A stretch of 64,000 nucleotides of DNA from JAGOEX01 sp964630905 (GTDB lineage: Bacteria; UBP6; UBA1177). The notes under the pieces are model-generated. The model was not told the origin of the DNA and did no database searches. It worked only from the letters and a program-made list of their open reading frames with translations. A program made the translations under genes and the position numbers. This document shows, piece after piece, positions 1 through 12,400 of this stretch (position 1 is the stretch's first letter; every line of letters starts with the position of its first letter). Location of the stretch: positions 1 through 64,000 of the forward strand of contig CAZVWR010000002.1 of NCBI GenBank assembly GCA_964630905.1, given 5' to 3'.

Positions 1-30
1 CAAAGGAGTTTTTGATGATACGGATAACGC

Positions 31-552
31 TTACAATTCTAGCTTTAACTCTTCGATCTCTTCTTCAGAAAGATCGCTGCATGGACAGTTTATTCCGCTG
101 TTTTCAGGAGTCGGCGGATATTCAACGACCTTTGAAGGGTCTTTTCTGTAATCTGTGTTTACAAAGCTTCCGAGAATTGCCCCGGCTTTGGAGCTTTCTT
201 CTCCGAGAACCTCTTCAGATTCGACCATCCGTTTTAATGCTTCTGTATCCGTTTCTTCCTTTCTGTCAGTGAAAAAAAGATCAAAACCGATTTTTTTTGC
301 ACCTGCTTCGGTAAGAACAGATATCATTGCTCCGTAAAGTCCCCTGTCGACCGGCCAACCGAAAACAGAAAGCGAATACTGGTCAACAGCGATCAGAACG
401 CTCTCCGCCGGTACTTCTGGCTCAACTGATATCATCATTAGGTCAAGAAATGAAAAATCGAGCTTTTTTGCCACCGGAGTATAAACTGCGGCAGTTCCGA
501 TCAGAAAAGCCGCAAAAGCTACAAGAAGTTTCAAAAATGGAGAGCTTTTCAT
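31..552 (-). CDS. CHASE2-like sensor domain protein, short or truncated
   Basis: 173 residues. An N-terminal hydrophobic segment (about residues 8-24) is followed by a stretch typical of extracytoplasmic CHASE2 domains: VDQYSLSVFGWPVDRGLYG, then AKKIGFDLFFTD. CHASE2 domains are usually about 300 residues and lead into transmembrane helices and a cyclase or kinase. Here a TAA stop follows at 31-33, so only the N-terminal half is present. It may be a genuinely short protein, a frameshifted gene or a pseudogene; only 30 bases are visible beyond it. The gene starts 3 bp after the stop of the transglutaminase-like gene, so the two are probably cotranscribed. Family assignment is moderately sure; output function is unknown. 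Confidence 0.6.
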   Translation of the reverse strand: MKSSPFLKLLVAFAAFLIGTAAVYTPVAKKLDFSFLDLMMISVEPEVPAESVLIAVDQYSLSVFGWPVDRGLYGAMISVLTEAGAKKIGFDLFFTDRKEETDTEALKRMVESEEVLGEESSKAGAILGSFVNTDYRKDPSKVVEYPPTPENSGINCPCSDLSEEEIEELKLEL

Positions 553-555
553 TAA

Positions 556-3360
556 TTATTTCTTAATTTTGTCCCAGAAGAACATTTCAGCCGTCGCCGA
601 AGCTTCTGTTGTGGCATCACTGGCCTTTCTTCCTCCGACATGGGATGTTTTTATCTCTTTTGAGGTGGTTGATGCTTTGCCTTTCTCACCGGCTTTTTCG
701 CGTGCCTGTTTAAGAATGTCGGAGATCTTCTTTTTTGTCTCCGATTCCTTTGATGCTTCATCACCCATTCCAAGTCCGCCGTTATCTGAAAGCATATTAA
801 TGACATTCGGAGGAAGCATTGCCACTGCTTCGCCGTAGTTATTTTTGTTCATATTTGCATCAATGGTCTGAAGATCACTTCTTTCAAGAGCATCATACAT
901 TGACATTACAGTCATGTTGTAGCACCCTTCAACAGTGCCTCCGCTACATAGATTTGCAGCTTCTGTTATTGCTTCGTCCCTTTTTCCGGTAAGCCAGAGG
1001 GCAACACTTTTTGCAAGCGGCTCTTTTGACAGAGTTTCAGGTTTGATATCAGGATTTTTATGCTCTATCTTACTTTTGTGAATGCTTTCAGCCCAGACAG
1101 GTGCTTTGTCTTTATATGATTTTCTGACATCGGCAAGAACATTTTTAACAACTTCTTCTTTTGGTTCAACAAAGTTCAGGCTGACCTTGTCTGAACTTAC
1201 AGATGTTACAGGATAACTTTTCCACGCTTCTCTTGTTCTGAAAGCACTAATGGAATTTGCAGAATTTTTCACAATATCAGATGCCTTAAGCCACGCCTCG
1301 GCAAAAGATGATCCGATCGCAGTCGCTTCAACCGGAATGAAAAGTGCTCCGTCAACTTCTACAAAAAGTGATTTGGGAAGATTGAAAATGACATTTCCGC
1401 CTGCCAGCGAGCCGCTTTCAACACCGAGGAACACATGTCCGGGTGAAGTTATGATGACAGTTGCAAGGCCCACAGATTCAAAAAGAGAAGCCAGAAGAAC
1501 TGTGAGATCATCGCAGTCACCGGCACCTCTAGAAAGAGTTTCGGCAGGGAACTGAACTGTGTCAATATTTGAATCAAAACTGGTACTTACAGGATCGCTG
1601 ATATATTTTAAGGGTGAATGCCAGAGCGATGAGAAAATGAGGGCCGCATTTCCAAGCTGTTTTGTGGCGAGCTCTTTCGGAGCACCTTTCTTGATAGTCT
1701 GTGTAGCAAGATCTCTTACAGATTTGTTTGAAGGATCGACAAAAGATGCGATCGTCATCGGATTTGACCAGTCGATCGTGTTCTTTGAATGAATTACGAG
1801 AGGAGCGTATGCATCTTTTCTGCCATAGCTTTCGCCCGTTGTGAAAGTTATGTTTGCGGCAAGCTGAGCATATTCAGATTTTCCTTCAGGTATCGTATCA
1901 AGTTTTACATCGGCAGAAACAACTGCATTCGGAGCGATGTCGCTGACCTTTGCTGTTCCTACAACTTTATCACTGATCTTGAAAGCGATCTCGACATTTT
2001 TAAGGGTTCCGCTCGAAATATTCTTCAATGTTATTGAACCTATACCTTTTGTTCTGTAATACGGAACAAGAGAAGGGAATATCTGCCCGACTTCGAATTT
2101 ATCTACGGTGAGCTTGATGGAATCTGTTATCGTTGCCGCATCATTTGCAAAGTTGAGCGATTTTCTGAAATCGGGCTTGGTCATGGAAACACGGTATGTG
2201 GCATCCATTGTTCTTACAGCCTTATCCATCGCTTCAAAAGGATCTCCCGCCGTGCCCTTTGCCACAGCGATCTTTTTGCCGTCTTTGGATGTGATGAGGT
2301 CTATAACAGAAAGCCATTCATCATCTTTTTCAACAACTTCAGCAAATACAACAAGAGGAATGTCGTTCTTTTTAGCGGCAGACACAGCGGCATCTTTAGA
2401 TCCTTTAAGAGTTTCAGATTCTTTGATCTCAAAATATTCAAGATTCATCAGATAACTTGTAAGAAGGTCGGGCCCTTTTGAAGAAACCAGTTCCGCCATT
2501 GTTTTCTTTCCACCGCTTTTCGGAGGAGTAATGTATGCAGCAACGCCTCTTGAATATGCCTGACCGAAATCAAATTCAGCATGAAGAACCCTTCCTGCCT
2601 CATAGTTAACCCTCAAACTGAGTTTGTCTGAAGTATCGATCGCCTCTCTTAGTTTGCTGTAGTTAGCGGCACCTTCTCCAGAAACTGATATCTTGGAAAG
2701 ATCCTTTTTGAACATTAAGACAGCTGCATCTTTAACCCCGTCAACTTTTTTAAGTTCAGCATTTATCTGATCTATCTTTGTTTTCTGGGCTACACCGGTG
2801 ATGATAATGTCCATGCTCCATTTTCCTTCGTTTGACCAGTTCTTTGACCACTGATCAACAGCCGCATCAGCGTTTTTTCCCATATTCTTTTTTACAACCG
2901 TATTGATCGCCTGAAGAGCGTTCAATCCTGTCGCAGTATAATTTTTTGAATCGGCAAATATGACATCCCCTGAATCAACCCTGATCACTTTTGAATTCAA
3001 AACACAGAACCAGCTCTTTATGTTGCTTCCCATGATTCCGTCTGAGTTTTTGTCGCAGGCAAGCTGGGCTGAAACCAGAGCGTCGGCATTAAGCACAGAA
3101 AGTTCGGTCGGAACCTTTCCTTCTGCAACAAGGTCGGACAGGGCCGCTTTCTGGGCTTTAAGCGCAGTTGAAAGTTCAACTATTCTCATGTTCTTACCGG
3201 TGAGAATGCTTGCCATCTCTGTTTCTATGGATGCGGAATCATACTCTTTTCCGTCAACTGTCATTTTCGGCAGAAGAACTATTCTCAAGTCAACGGCCTG
3301 TATTGAAAAATAACAGAACATTACTAAAACAACAGTTAATAAACTGAAAAAATTTCTCAT
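556..3360 (-). CDS. Exported transglutaminase-like domain protein
   Basis: 934 residues with a Sec signal peptide (MRNFFSLLTVVLVMFCYFSIQA). Residues 25-200 look like a CsgG/TolB-like fold (RIVLLPKMTVDG...). A region near 430-560 resembles CARDB-type beta-sandwiches. A transglutaminase-like core lies near 560-690, with Cys about 615 in AGDCDDLTVLLASLF, His about 641 in SPGHVFLGV and Asp about 671 in LFVEVDGALF, matching the Cys-His-Asp order of the family. The C-terminal 200 residues are charged and low in complexity. A clear AAAGGAGGG ribosome site precedes the ATG. The likely site of action is the periplasm. The substrate is unknown: peptide hydrolysis or crosslinking are both possible. It is followed by the CHASE2-like gene. 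Confidence 0.75.
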   Translation of the reverse strand: MRNFFSLLTVVLVMFCYFSIQAVDLRIVLLPKMTVDGKEYDSASIETEMASILTGKNMRIVELSTALKAQKAALSDLVAEGKVPTELSVLNADALVSAQLACDKNSDGIMGSNIKSWFCVLNSKVIRVDSGDVIFADSKNYTATGLNALQAINTVVKKNMGKNADAAVDQWSKNWSNEGKWSMDIIITGVAQKTKIDQINAELKKVDGVKDAAVLMFKKDLSKISVSGEGAANYSKLREAIDTSDKLSLRVNYEAGRVLHAEFDFGQAYSRGVAAYITPPKSGGKKTMAELVSSKGPDLLTSYLMNLEYFEIKESETLKGSKDAAVSAAKKNDIPLVVFAEVVEKDDEWLSVIDLITSKDGKKIAVAKGTAGDPFEAMDKAVRTMDATYRVSMTKPDFRKSLNFANDAATITDSIKLTVDKFEVGQIFPSLVPYYRTKGIGSITLKNISSGTLKNVEIAFKISDKVVGTAKVSDIAPNAVVSADVKLDTIPEGKSEYAQLAANITFTTGESYGRKDAYAPLVIHSKNTIDWSNPMTIASFVDPSNKSVRDLATQTIKKGAPKELATKQLGNAALIFSSLWHSPLKYISDPVSTSFDSNIDTVQFPAETLSRGAGDCDDLTVLLASLFESVGLATVIITSPGHVFLGVESGSLAGGNVIFNLPKSLFVEVDGALFIPVEATAIGSSFAEAWLKASDIVKNSANSISAFRTREAWKSYPVTSVSSDKVSLNFVEPKEEVVKNVLADVRKSYKDKAPVWAESIHKSKIEHKNPDIKPETLSKEPLAKSVALWLTGKRDEAITEAANLCSGGTVEGCYNMTVMSMYDALERSDLQTIDANMNKNNYGEAVAMLPPNVINMLSDNGGLGMGDEASKESETKKKISDILKQAREKAGEKGKASTTSKEIKTSHVGGRKASDATTEASATAEMFFWDKIKK

Positions 3361-3460
3361 TTTTACCCTCCTTTAAATACCCTTAAAAAGCGTTAGTGAC
3401 ATAATCTTATATTTTAGAGGTATAAATAGCAAGTTTTTGAAATTCTCAGACAACTTAAAT

Positions 3461-6400
3461 TTACTGGCATTTATTTTTATAACAACTTCCGCTTGAGCAG
3501 TCAGTTCCGGTATAGCAGTAAGCTCCGGATGAACCCTTTAAACAGACGCTTCCGATACATCTGTTCGAACAGCACTGAGAATTTGATGAACAGGATGTGT
3601 TGTATGTTCTGCATTCACATGTTTTTGATAGGAAAGTACCGACACATTCACCGAAACAACAGGTGGTTTCGGCAAAACGGCAGATTGTTCCGATAGGTCT
3701 GCAACATTCACTGTTGTAGCAGGTATCATATGAATTGCAGCAGTCGTTTTTAACCGAACACGATTCGTGGTTAAGTCGGCAACATTTTCCGCTTATACAG
3801 GAATCGGTCGTGTTAGTACAATCAGTAGCATCTTCACACGTTTTTTCTCCGGTGTTAAGCCCTGTAACGCACTGATCTGTTGCAATATTGCATGGATTTC
3901 CGTCACAGCAGTCAGCTTTTACATCACACCCATGGTAGTTTAAATCAATGCAGTTGACACACTCCTGATTGTCGGTATTGCATAGTTCGCTGCAGCAGGT
4001 TTCAGGCGATGTACACGCATCATCGTTAAGAGAACAGAACTGCGGCGATTCAAATTCGCAGATGTAGTAAATTGATGAAGTGGATGTCGGAGTGTTCCAT
4101 TTAAATTTATAGTTTCCATAAAAACTTGCGTATTGATAGGAAGTTCCTGAATACGGAAAGGAAGTATACCAGTTGGCGTAAAAATAGGAGCTTCCTGTTG
4201 ATGTGCCGTTCCACCTGTTGCTGCCGGTAACCCAGCGCCACACGCCATCTACATCCCGATCTGTAAAACCAAGCCAGTAATTTATAACTCCGCTTGCCAG
4301 TGCTTCAAGTTCTTTCTGTTCATTGTAACCGTCAATTGTCACAAGGTCTCCGCCGAAACCGATGCATGCCGTTCTTGCGGCATCCCATGTTTTCATGTCA
4401 GTTGATATCATGTAGCTGTTTTCTCTGTTGAGTTCACAGATATACGGTCTTGCTGTAGTACATGTTGAATTATACCATTTTCCTGCATATGCACTTTTAT
4501 TAATAACTGCGCAATTTGATGTTGTGCTTGCGGTAGGATAGCCCGTATACCAGTTGACATACGAATCATTTTGAACTGAACCGGAAGAGGTTCCCTGCCA
4601 AACATGCGTCCCTGATACACTCCGCCATTCGAGATCGTGTCCGATATCATGGAAACCCGTCCAGTAATATGCCGTATTCACATATCCCGTGAGTGATTCA
4701 ACATATGCCTGTTCCTGTGCAGAATTCAGAATTAACAGATCTCCTCCGCGGTTGATGCAGTCATTTCTTGCATTCTGCCATGTAGCAGTAGTCGATGAAA
4801 TGTAATAATCTCCGTATTTTGGATATTTTATCCTGTCTCCGTCAAGGTTGTATCTCACTTTCATCTCTATGTTGTTCATTTTTACTTTACTGTCATTCCA
4901 GATACCTTCAGAAGGAGCTGTTGATCTGAATGCAATATTTATCGAATCTCTGTTACCGAATCGCATTCCTTCAACCAGTCTTCTGTTGTTGACTGTAAAT
5001 GAATAATCATCTGTATTCGCAGTATCGTGGTCAATATCACCAAGAGAGATCCATGCTCCACCATAGAAAATCTCATAAGCGATAGACCCCAGCTTTTCAT
5101 TATTTATAAAACCGTTCGCTCCTCCTGAGAATTTCACTGTAACATCTTCTATTCTTGCTGTATCCGGAATATCTGCAGTGTCTGTCTTGACACTGAATAT
5201 CTGTGCAGGTCTTAAATATTTACCGACATTGTAAAGAAGTGTTCCGTCACCATATTCATCTGCGACATCTTTTCCGCCGTGCACAAGGAAAAATCCGTTA
5301 TCTCCAAAATATGCTGAAGTAAAACCACTTCTATAGGTTTCACTCGTAGAATCAATGAGTTCATAACTTATTCCGTTATACTTCCATACAACAAAGGTGT
5401 CCGTTTCAATATCGCCACCGATTAAAATCATATTGCCTGATTCACTGTGGTGGAACATTTCAGGGTTCCGTAGATCTCCCGGAGGATTGCTGTCACCTTC
5501 CGGATCATACAGGGTTTTCTGTGTCCACGAAGTTCCGCTCCATTCCCATGTTTCACCAAGAGCACCCGTACCGCCAAAAAGGACAGATACGCCTCTTTTT
5601 GCATCATAGGCAAAAGCAAATCCGGTTCTTCCCGACGGTTCTGATGTGCATCCCGCTACACCGCTTCCGCAGACTTTTGTCCATGAAGTCCCGTTATACT
5701 CATAAGTTCCTTCAGAATAATAATATCCACCGCCACCTTCGTAACCTCCACCGAAAAGAACAATTACATTTCTTGCTGAATCAAAAACCATCTTGGCATG
5801 TTCCCTGTTTCCGGGCAGAGACCCTGAAATTGCGTATGTCCAGGTTGTTCCGTTATAGGTATATGTTCTGGCATTTGTTGTATACATGACCGTTTTTGCT
5901 GTAGGCGCAGACATATATGCCATTGCATGCCCACTTCCTGCCGGAGGAATTAAAGCGGTTGATTTCTGTGTCCAGCTTACACCGTCAAATTCCCATGTGC
6001 TGCTTATATCAGATGTTCCGTCATTTCCTCCGAACATTACAATTTTCTTTCTTACTGAATCATACGCCGCCGCACCTTCTGTTACAGATTCAGGGTGTGA
6101 GCCTCTGTCAATTACAACCCAGCTGCCATTTACAAGACCCAGTGTGTCTGTAAATATCTTGTAGGTGTCTTTTATCCCTCCGTTGATCATCATCATCTGT
6201 CTTCCTGCATTATATACAAAAAGAGGTTTTTCAAGTCCCAGAGGAAGGTTCGGACCGGCTGTCCATGAACTGCCGCTCCATATCCATGTCTGATTGGAAA
6301 AACCGTAAGTCGGTGAACCAAGCCGTCCGCCTGCAAGATAAAGCACTTCATTTACCGGATCCCAAGCGATTGATGCGTTTTTAAACGCAGGTCCTGCAGC

Positions 6401-9400
6401 ATTCAGTGCTGTCCACTCCGTTCCGTTCCATTCCCACAGATCTGTCAAAATATTGTTTGAAGAATCTGTTCCACCGTACATCAACACCGTTCCACGTTCT
6501 TCACTATAAGTCATCTGGCAGTCATAACGGGGATCAGGTGTATCCACGGCGCTCGTTTTCTGTGTCCATGAAGTACCATTGAATTCCCATGTCTGATCAG
6601 TCAATGATACTCCGGCAGTCCCGATGTCACCACCGAAAACCACACTGACAGCCCTTTTCCTGTCATAAGCCATACAGTGAAAAACTCTTTCAGATGGTTT
6701 TGCCCCTGAGATTGACTTTACCGACCATCCTTCACCATTCCATTCCCACATATCATTTCGTTTGATCGAATCGGGTGGTATATAATGCTCCCCTCCGAAT
6801 ACAATGATCTTATCACGGTTAATATCGTAAACCATTCCATGACCTCTTCTTGCCGGAGGAAGCGCTCCGCCAATCCCTTTTATTTCCCAGTAGAAACCGT
6901 CCCACCTGTGAAGATCATTGAGCATAACACGCGTTCCGTCTTCATATGTTGACCATTCACCTCCGAAAACATAAACATATCCTCGAATTGAATCATAGGC
7001 CGCAGCTCCGTGCATTCTTCCACAGCTGAAATCCCATATAAGTGGATTTGCATAGGGTTCTGCAAGTTTACGCCATTGCCCGGAAACATTTGATTGTGCA
7101 GGAAGAGTGTCTGTTTCTTCACTATCAACATCGCCTTCTCTTGAAAGATAACCGGTAAAGTATGATCTGTTGTAGAAACTGTGCGGATTAGGCCAGTCAA
7201 GCCCTGTGACTTTATCATTAAGATTAGCTGTCCATTCAACATTAGGAACTCTCGGGAGCACGGACGGTATTTCTTCAGGTGTACTGAAAGATATTGCAAT
7301 ACCTGAATATTTAACAGGATTCACATAGACTTCGCTTGCGTTTGAACCATAAAGATTAGGTATATTAAAACTGCCGTCAGCACTTACTGTTGCATCACCG
7401 AGATATTGTCCGTTAATTGAATAAAGAATGACTTTTTCTATATCTGCTGAAGGAACAGACATAATTCCACCTTCAACCGAAGCGAAAGGAGTAGTCTTTT
7501 CACTATTGCCATAAGGAAATCTTCTGTAGATCATCTGTTCTTCATCAATATCACCCGGCTGCGGTTCTGTCTTGTCAACATAAAGTTTCCATGTCAGGTT
7601 CTGTGTACTTGAGTTGCCGAGCATGTCTGACCATGTAACTTTGAAATTATACAGACCTTCGGCTATTGAATCACTCATTTGCACTGCATAAGAAACAACA
7701 TTCCCCCCGACTGACGGTGATCCCAGATCAAAAGCAGTTCCGGATATAGGCTGGATCACGACAGAAAGTGAACTGTTTATGTCTTCGTCAGCAAACAGGC
7801 TTAATGAAACCTGAACAAATTCATCACTGTACGGATCTTTAACGCTCAAATAAAGAGTTTTGTTAAAGGTGTCTCTTGCGGAAGAGAAAAGAGGATATCT
7901 GTCAAATATGTGACTTACAAGTTGCGGACCTGTGAAGTCAAAAGAAACCTGCTGACCTGTTGATGCCGCAGTAATGTTGCCTGCGAGGTCTTCTATTTCT
8001 GTTGTTATGACTTTGTTTCCGTCACCTTCAGTTCCGGCAACTGTATAAAGATAGCAGTTGTTATATCCGCCGGGACATGAGCTCTGTCTTGTCGCGGCAT
8101 ATCCCCCCACTTTAAGCACAGGATTGCCTTTTATGGTTTCGTTTGCAGTAATATTACAGTTTGCTGTAACTGTCTGGCCTGCTTTCACAGCTTTTATTCC
8201 GCTTGGGTTCGTATAGCCGCTTGACACAGCAATATCACATGTGTTTGCGGAAAAAGAAGGTGTCGTTCTGTCAACTGTCACGGAGCCGACCTGAATGTAG
8301 CTGCCGCCGTTTGTCCAGTTTCCGGCTATATCTTTTGTAGCCACCCAGAAACTTACTGTACCCTGAGTTGTAGCACCGGTAACTGTTGCGGTATAAACAA
8401 AATTCGTGTCTGTGCTGAGACCAGTATCTTTTGTGAATGTAATGGTGCTTGAAATATAGAACTGAGATATATCAACAGGCTCGCTGAACTTGAACTTCGC
8501 TTCAATTGTATCCCCCAGTTTTGCATATTGCGGTGACATGAAGTTGCTGTGCATTTCGGGTGCCGAGACATCTAAAAGAATTCTGTTGAGATAAGCATCG
8601 GTTTTTGTGTTACCTGCTTCATCCTCCATTTCAACAGTGATATGTTTTGAACCGTCTCCGTCTCCGTTCTGGATAACTCTTGCAAATGTACATGTGCCGA
8701 TAAAACAGTTTGCGCCCTGAAGTATCATTTCCGCTCCACCGAGCTTCATCTTCGGACTTTCCTTGAGAAGTTCGCTTACCGTCGTTGAAAAAACAACAAC
8801 ATCTCCTGCCCGTGCTATCTGGACGGCCTTTACCGTTGATGTGCCCTGATCATATATTACAGGAGCTGAAAGAGTGGATCCCGGAAGAGTTTTATCTATC
8901 TTCACCGTTGTAACAGTTGCGGGATCAGGTGAAATGCTGTTGCCTGCTGTATCTTTTGCTGTCACTTTAAAAGTGTAAGTGTTGTCAATGTTTACAAGTT
9001 CTGTAATATTGTAACTGCACTGGAAAGACTGAAGGTCGCCACCCGGATTTGTACAGGTCGGGACAGGAAGCACACCTGAAGGAGTTACGGTGACGCTTGC
9101 GCCTGTAAGTGCCTGAACTGTCTCACTGAAAGTCATGTAAAGAACAATAGAATTATGAGAGCTGTTTAAAACTGCAGGCGAAACCGATCCATTAATCAAT
9201 GTCGGTGCAGTACGGTCAAAAGAAGGTCCTGCAAAATCTTTTGATGCAGGATTGCCCCTGAGATCTTTCATGCTTATGCTGATAGTTTTGTCTCCGTCAG
9301 TTATTCCGTCAAGATCATCAAAGATGTATGTATATTGAAGACCTGAAACTGATGATGGAGTGTTTTTCTGTTTTGTTGCCAATTTCACAACAGGATTGCT

Positions 9401-12400
9401 TTCAGGTGTTTCGCTAAGTGTAAAAATCACAGTAACATTTGCTGTAGAGCTTATAACCTTTAAAGGAACAAAGGAGTTTAGAGATATTACCGGCTGAGAT
9501 TTGTCAACATAGGTTGATCCGACAGCGACCGGAGCAGACATCTGATTGCCTGATGCGTCTGTTCCTTTTACGAAATAGGTGTAGCTGCCGTTTGAAGATG
9601 ATGGCACAGCTCCTACATTTACTGCGCACTGATATGACTGATTATCAGAAGTTGTACAGCTATGTGCGGGAAGTACTCCGGAAGGTGAAACTGTCACATC
9701 GCTGTTCAACAGAGGTGTTATTACCTCATTAAATGCAAACGATACCACCATTGTGGAAACATCCAGATTTACTATTGCAGGGTTGACACCCGACGAAACG
9801 ACAGCCGGAGCGGTTCTGTCGAAGAAGAGGTTGGTGAAATCCTTTGATTCGATGTTCTGTGCGACATCTTTCACCTGAATGTTCAGGGTCTTGGGGCCGT
9901 CTGTTATACCCGCAAGATCAGTGAATTTATATGTGTACTGCAGACCTGCAACCGATTCATATGTCATAAGAGTTTTTTCGGAACCGATCTTAACTACCGG
10001 ATTGTTCGCAAGTGTTTCGGTCACAGTGAAAACGACTGTTACCGATGTTACTGAGCTGTTGACCGTTTCAGGTGTTATCGAATTGAGCGTTATGCCGGGT
10101 GATGTCCTGTCAACTTCTGTAAATCCTGCTGTAGCGGCCGACTCCATCGGATTACCGGCAACATCTGTACCCGTAACAGTGAATGTATAAAAACCATTCG
10201 CAGAACTGTCAAGCGAAGCTGTATTGACCGTGCAGGTAATGGTCTGATTATTCCCGTCTATTGCCGAACAGCTGTGGGCTGGAAGTATGCCGGAAGGTGA
10301 AACGGCCAGATTGCCACTGACAAATGCGGCCATCGGTTCACTGTATGAGAAGCTTATGTTCAGTGTGTTCGATGTCTTATTCACAAAAGAAGGTGCAACT
10401 GTGGAAGAGATCATCTGCGGAGCCGTTCTGTCGAACTTGAGCGTTCCCGACCATACGGCCGACACAGGGTTTCCTGAACCGTCCTGAAGATCAACCGTTA
10501 CATTCTTGCTGCCGTCACTTATTCCGCTAAGATCACTGAAAATGTAAGTGAATGTCTTTCCTCCGTTTGTTACTGAGGATGGGGTGCTCTTTGTCTTTTC
10601 AGTACCTATCTTGACAACGGGATTGCCTGCCGGCACATCATCAACGGTGAACACGACAGTCACGATACTTGAAGCAATATTAACAATGGAAGGCGTTAAG
10701 GAATCGAATGTGAGCTCCGGTGCATTCCTGTCCACTGTGAGCGTGCCTATCTGTGACGGGTTTACTGCCATCGGGTTGCCGGACTTGTCTTCCGCCTCGA
10801 CCCTGAAAGTGAACGACCCTTCATAATCGCCAAGCGATGATGTGTTGTAAACGCAGGAATATGTCTGTTCGTCTCCTGAACTGTTCACACAGCTGTAACT
10901 TGTCAGGATACCTGCGGGAACTGTTGTCACATCGCCTTTCACAAAACCCTGTATCTTTTCAGAGAATGCAAAACTGAGAGTCACTGAGGATGTCCCTTCG
11001 TTTGCTATCGAAGGTGCTACTGTGCTTGAAAGAACTGACGGGAGAGTTCTGTCAACCGTGATCGAATCTCCGTAAGTATAATCTTTTGTGTTCCTTCTGA
11101 GGTCAGTGACCTGTACAACGACTGTCTTAAATCCGTCTGAAAGCAGGGAGAGATCATTGAAAACATATGTGTACTGAAGGCCTGAAACGCTGTATGGCGA
11201 ATTGTCTGACAATTCGTTCCCGACTGTTACCAAAGGATTTTCTTCAAGTGTTTCGCTAACAGTGAAAACAACTGTGAGAGAGGCTGTTGATGCTTTCACA
11301 ATAAGAGGTGTGACACTTACAAATGACACTGACGGGTCAGTCCTGTCAACCGTGACACCTGTAAGATTTGCAGGAGCGTACATCGGGTTTCCGTACTGGT
11401 CGGTCCCGGTCAGAGAAAAGGTGTATGGCCCGTCTGCTGATGATCCCAGTGCACTTGTGTTTATTGAACACAGATATGACTGACTGTCTGATGTCGAACA
11501 GACTGGAGAGGGAAGATTGCCTGATGGTGAAACTGTGAGATTTGCATTTGACCATGCACTCATTTTCTCGCTGTAAGTGAAAGATATTATTATCTCATCT
11601 GTTAATTTATTCACGATCAGAGGTGTCGTGTTTGAAGAAACAAGAATCGGCTCAGTCCTGTCAAAAAGCGGGCCTGCGAAGTCCTCTGTTATGCTGTTGC
11701 CAGAGCCGTCTTTAACGGTTATGGTTATCCCTTTCTCGCCGTCGGTTATCCCGGCAAGGTCATTGAATGTATAAGTGTATGTAAGTCCTGAAACATTTGA
11801 AGGAGCTGTTTTCGTCTTTGTTCCGGCAAGCTTGACCACAGGGTTCTCAAGCGGTGTTTCACTCAGTGTGAACACAACAGAAACACTTGCGGTCGTATTT
11901 ATGACAACTGAAGGAGCTGCTGAACCGAATGTTATATCAAGATCGCTCCTGTCAACTGTTACCGTCCCTATCGTAGCTGAAGACATCGGGTTGCCGTACT
12001 GGTCTGAACCGCTCACTGAATATGTATATGTGCCGTCCTTATCATTTCCAAGCAAACTCACATCGACTGTGCATGAATATGACTGATTGTCCGCAGTTGT
12101 GCAGTCATGTGCAGGAAGTCCTGCAGGAGCAACGGTCACATTGCCGTTTGTGAGGGCTGTCATCTTTTCAGAGAATGTAAATGAGATCGTGATCTGAGTC
12201 GCATCCTTGTTTACAACTGAAGGGGCTATGTTCTTTGAAACAACCGACGGCGTGGTTCTATCAAAAAGAGGTCCTGTAAAATCTTCTGTTATCAAATTGC
12301 CTGAACTGTCCTTGACACTTATTGTAACCCCTTTCTCGCCGTCGGTTATCCCGGCAAGGTCATTGAATGTATAAGTGTATGTAAGTCCTGAAACATTTGA

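Noticed and set aside
12..272. Plus-strand open frame at the left edge
   Set aside because: It is preceded by AAAGGAG and an ATG, but lies antisense to the CHASE2-like gene and its product is low in complexity. Too little upstream sequence to judge.
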